Source: an uncultured Rhodospirillaceae bacterium
GTDB lineage: Bacteria; Pseudomonadota; Alphaproteobacteria; Rhodospirillales; UBA2165
Reading direction: 5' to 3'
NCBI GenBank assembly: GCA_913041095.1
Contig: CAJWIB010000104.1
Span: 1-8,263 of the forward strand
DNA: 8,263 nucleotides
The notes under the pieces are model-generated. The model worked only from the letters and a program-made list of their open reading frames with translations. It searched no databases and was not told the DNA's origin. Position numbers and translations under genes: made by a program. The stretch's first letter is position 1. Every line of letters starts with the position of its first letter. This document shows, piece by piece, positions 6,466 to 8,263 of this stretch.

Positions 6466-7332
6466 TTAGAACGATCCGCATAGAGCCTTAAGCGTTAATT
6501 TGATCTGACGCAGCGTTCGTCCATCCTCTATCTCGGGACTAAAGGTATTACAATCCAGCCTTTCAATGCGCTTGAGATAAAGCTCGGCTAAGGACGCCTG
6601 TAAAAATACAGGCAGATAGCGCTTATCTACTTTGCCGCCTGTTAGTGCGCGAGCCCGGTTAATCTCGGCGCGTGCCAACTCGATCAAATGTTTGGTGGCC
6701 TGCTTAATTTCAGGATTCGGCTGTCCATTGAAAAACACATACTTATCAAAACCATAATTTTGCATCACCACCTGCGGGATCATGACCCGCTGGTAGCCCG
6801 CCAGCGACGCTGCTGCCCGCAACAACCCCGTCATCGCCCAGGCAACACTAACATGTTCCGATGCTTCCCAGATTGTTGACGGCACGTCACTTCCAGCCGG
6901 TGATAATATTTTCAATAAGGCCGCATTGAGGGTTGCCGTCGTGCCAACCGCGTAGTCTCGCAGTTCGACTTCATCCTGCGGCGGCTCGTCAAGCATATCC
7001 TGCGACCGCGCATCGATCATCTGCTCCAAATTTTCGCGGCTCAGATTGTAGTGCTGACTGACCTTTGCGAGCTCAGCCAATACAACATGATCATCTAATA
7101 CACCATTCGGATCGCCGTAAATGAGCTCAAGGGCTTCCCGCCACCATTGTAAACGGATTTCTCCGAGCAAAGGCTCACCTACTGTTTCGCGGGACTTGGC
7201 GATCTCGGCATTAAAAGCCAATAGTGTGTAGAGCCCCTCCCGGGTCTCTTCGGGGGCAAAAAGCGCACATAGAAAGCGGTCCCGGTCCTGCCTGCGGGCT
7301 TCGATTGCCATATATGAAAGTGTACTAGCCAT
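6466..7332 (-). CDS. NDUFAF6-like squalene/phytoene synthase superfamily protein, probably non-catalytic
   Basis: A 288-residue all-helical protein of the trans-isoprenyl diphosphate synthase (squalene/phytoene synthase) superfamily. Automatic annotation would probably call it phytoene or squalene synthase. The expected first Asp-rich motif is replaced by AFNAEIAKSRETVGEP (39-54), and the second region reads GLLRAAASLAGYQRVMIPQ (169-187) without the DxxxD needed to bind diphosphate through magnesium. Instead LLGEIRLQWWREALELIYGD (55-74), IDARSQDMLD (106-115) and PVFLQASLAELYLKRIERLD (241-260) closely recall mitochondrial NDUFAF6, a respiratory complex I assembly factor. I infer a role in complex I assembly or another non-catalytic function, perhaps membrane-associated. 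The ATG at 7330-7332 has no strong ribosome binding site; M8 is an alternative start. It is divergent from hpnE across 59 bp. Confidence 0.8.
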   Translation of the reverse strand: MASTLSYMAIEARRQDRDRFLCALFAPEETREGLYTLLAFNAEIAKSRETVGEPLLGEIRLQWWREALELIYGDPNGVLDDHVVLAELAKVSQHYNLSRENLEQMIDARSQDMLDEPPQDEVELRDYAVGTTATLNAALLKILSPAGSDVPSTIWEASEHVSVAWAMTGLLRAAASLAGYQRVMIPQVVMQNYGFDKYVFFNGQPNPEIKQATKHLIELARAEINRARALTGGKVDKRYLPVFLQASLAELYLKRIERLDCNTFSPEIEDGRTLRQIKLTLKALCGSF

Positions 7333-7391
7333 TTGGATATGTCATATAGTATTCCAATAGGGAGACCAAGGGACTGAATATAGGCGGCTAA
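7333..7391. promoter_or_regulatory. Divergent intergenic region of NDUFAF6-like gene and hpnE
   Basis: These 59 bp must carry promoters for both flanking genes. They contain the small palindrome ATATG-T-CATAT (7337-7347) and TAGTATT (7347-7353), whose complement AATACTA also occurs near 289 and 5564. I could not find a convincing -35/-10 pair in either direction. AGG lies 8 nt before the first hpnE GTG. Confidence 0.35.
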
Positions 7392-8263
7392 GTGGTGGAA
7401 AACTTTCGATCAAAAAGCGGTAAGGTTTACATTGCCGGCGCAGGTATAGCCGGTCTGTCGGCGGCTGTAGCCTGTGTTAAAAAAGGCCATAACGTCAGTC
7501 TGTTTGAAGCTGCCAGGCATGCTGGTGGACGTTGCCGATCCTTTGAGGACAGCGTGCTTGAGAGGGTTATCGATAACGGCAATCATCTGATTCTTTCCGG
7601 CAATTATAACATCAAGCAATATCTTAAAGGCATCAATGCGACCGGTAATTTTGAACCGGTCGACCCGGTTCGTTTTGAATTCGTTGATTTGGATGCAGGT
7701 ATCAGTTGGTCACTGACGCCAAGCGCAGGCCGCTTTCCCTGGTGGATATTGCAGCCAAGCAAACGTATTCCCGGCACCAGCCTCGGCGACTATCTCGTGT
7801 TATCAAAGCTGAAATCGGCCAACGACGAAACTGTGGCGAACCTCATTGACCCAGCACAGCCAATCTTCGAACGGTTTTGGCAACCATTGTGCCGGGCAGT
7901 GCTCAACACCGATGCCAGCGAAGGCTCAGCGGCAACCATTTGGACGATGCTGTCGCAGACTTTATTGCAGGGGCGGAAAGCGAGTTGCCCAATGCTGGCT
8001 AAGGACGGATTGTCGGCAGCTTTGGTCGACCCGGCGGTAAATTATCTCACCACCTATAACGCCGCACCACAGTATTCCACGAGGCTCCGGGCGATTGATA
8101 GTTCTGGAGATCGCGTGAGTTCTATTACGCTAAATGATCAGGAGATCGAGCTTGATCCCCAGGATCAGCTGATCCTGGCGCTACCACCATACGAACTGGC
8201 CGCGCTGCTGCCTGATATCACTGTGCCAACCGGGACACGCACCATTGTGAACGTACATTTTCG
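7392..8263 (+). CDS. hpnE: Hydroxysqualene dehydroxylase HpnE, 5' part, runs off the window
   Basis: An open frame of about 290 codons that continues beyond the right edge; family members are usually about 420 residues. It opens with tandem GTG codons at 7392 and 7395, directly after an in-frame TAA (7389-7391), so the start must be one of them. Counting from 7395: the FAD-binding dinucleotide motif VYIAGAGIAGLSAAVA (11-26) with E38 in LFEAARHAGGRCRSF; DNGNHLILSGNYN (60-72), the HpnE-type signature; and then NTDASEGSAA and KDGLSAALVDPA, typical of alphaproteobacterial HpnE. The enzyme reduces hydroxysqualene to squalene using FADH2, the last step after HpnC and HpnD in hopanoid synthesis. HpnC and HpnD are not visible here; the neighbouring synthase-like protein lacks catalytic motifs. 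A generic phytoene desaturase-like amine oxidase is the less likely alternative. Confidence 0.9.
   Translation, partial: MVENFRSKSGKVYIAGAGIAGLSAAVACVKKGHNVSLFEAARHAGGRCRSFEDSVLERVIDNGNHLILSGNYNIKQYLKGINATGNFEPVDPVRFEFVDLDAGISWSLTPSAGRFPWWILQPSKRIPGTSLGDYLVLSKLKSANDETVANLIDPAQPIFERFWQPLCRAVLNTDASEGSAATIWTMLSQTLLQGRKASCPMLAKDGLSAALVDPAVNYLTTYNAAPQYSTRLRAIDSSGDRVSSITLNDQEIELDPQDQLILALPPYELAALLPDITVPTGTRTIVNVHF

Noticed and set aside
6466..7332. Calling this gene hpnC, hpnD or crtB
   Set aside because: Both diphosphate-binding Asp-rich motifs are absent and the sequence pattern matches NDUFAF6-type proteins better.
7410..7619. 69-residue minus-strand ORF
   Set aside because: It is antisense to the FAD-binding region of hpnE, whose frame is continuous with clear motifs.
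7846..8040. 64-residue plus-strand ORF
   Set aside because: It is an out-of-frame reading of hpnE; the hpnE frame stays open across it with conserved residues.

Overview
The window looks like a chromosomal segment of an alphaproteobacterium with moderate GC content. The main reason is the gene order (class II deacetylase)-xseB-ispA-dxs-tlyA on the minus strand, which I recall as common in that class. The NDUFAF6-type protein and the alphaproteobacterial style of HpnE agree with this. I cannot name a genus from sequence alone.

Layout from left to right. Positions 1-224 hold a wrecked IS1380-family transposase: its N-terminal and C-terminal ends are joined in different frames. Positions 225-526 are non-coding or nearly so; they hold several palindromes, one possible 26-codon ORF and a probable terminator. 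Positions 527-4471 (minus) form a tight cluster, xseB-ispA-dxs-tlyA: exonuclease VII small subunit, farnesyl diphosphate synthase, DXP synthase and a TlyA-type rRNA methyltransferase. Upstream of it on the same strand, after a perfect 21-bp inverted repeat, lies a class II histone-deacetylase-like amidohydrolase (4597-5526). An IclR-family regulator (5611-6417, plus) is divergent from the deacetylase across 84 bp. It converges on a minus-strand NDUFAF6-like member of the squalene/phytoene synthase superfamily (6466-7332). That gene is divergent from hpnE, hydroxysqualene dehydroxylase, which runs off the right edge (7392 onward, plus).

The metabolic theme is isoprenoids. Dxs feeds the MEP pathway, IspA makes farnesyl diphosphate, and HpnE performs the last step of the HpnC/HpnD/HpnE route to squalene for hopanoids. 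The synthase-like neighbour of hpnE lacks the Asp-rich catalytic motifs and is more likely a complex I assembly factor homologue than an HpnC or HpnD. Five of the eight main genes appear to start with GTG or TTG. I found no tRNA, rRNA or CRISPR array. No wholly new system is evident; the best leads are the 21-bp palindrome at the end of the deacetylase gene, the pseudo-synthase/hpnE pair, and the palindromes next to the transposase scar.
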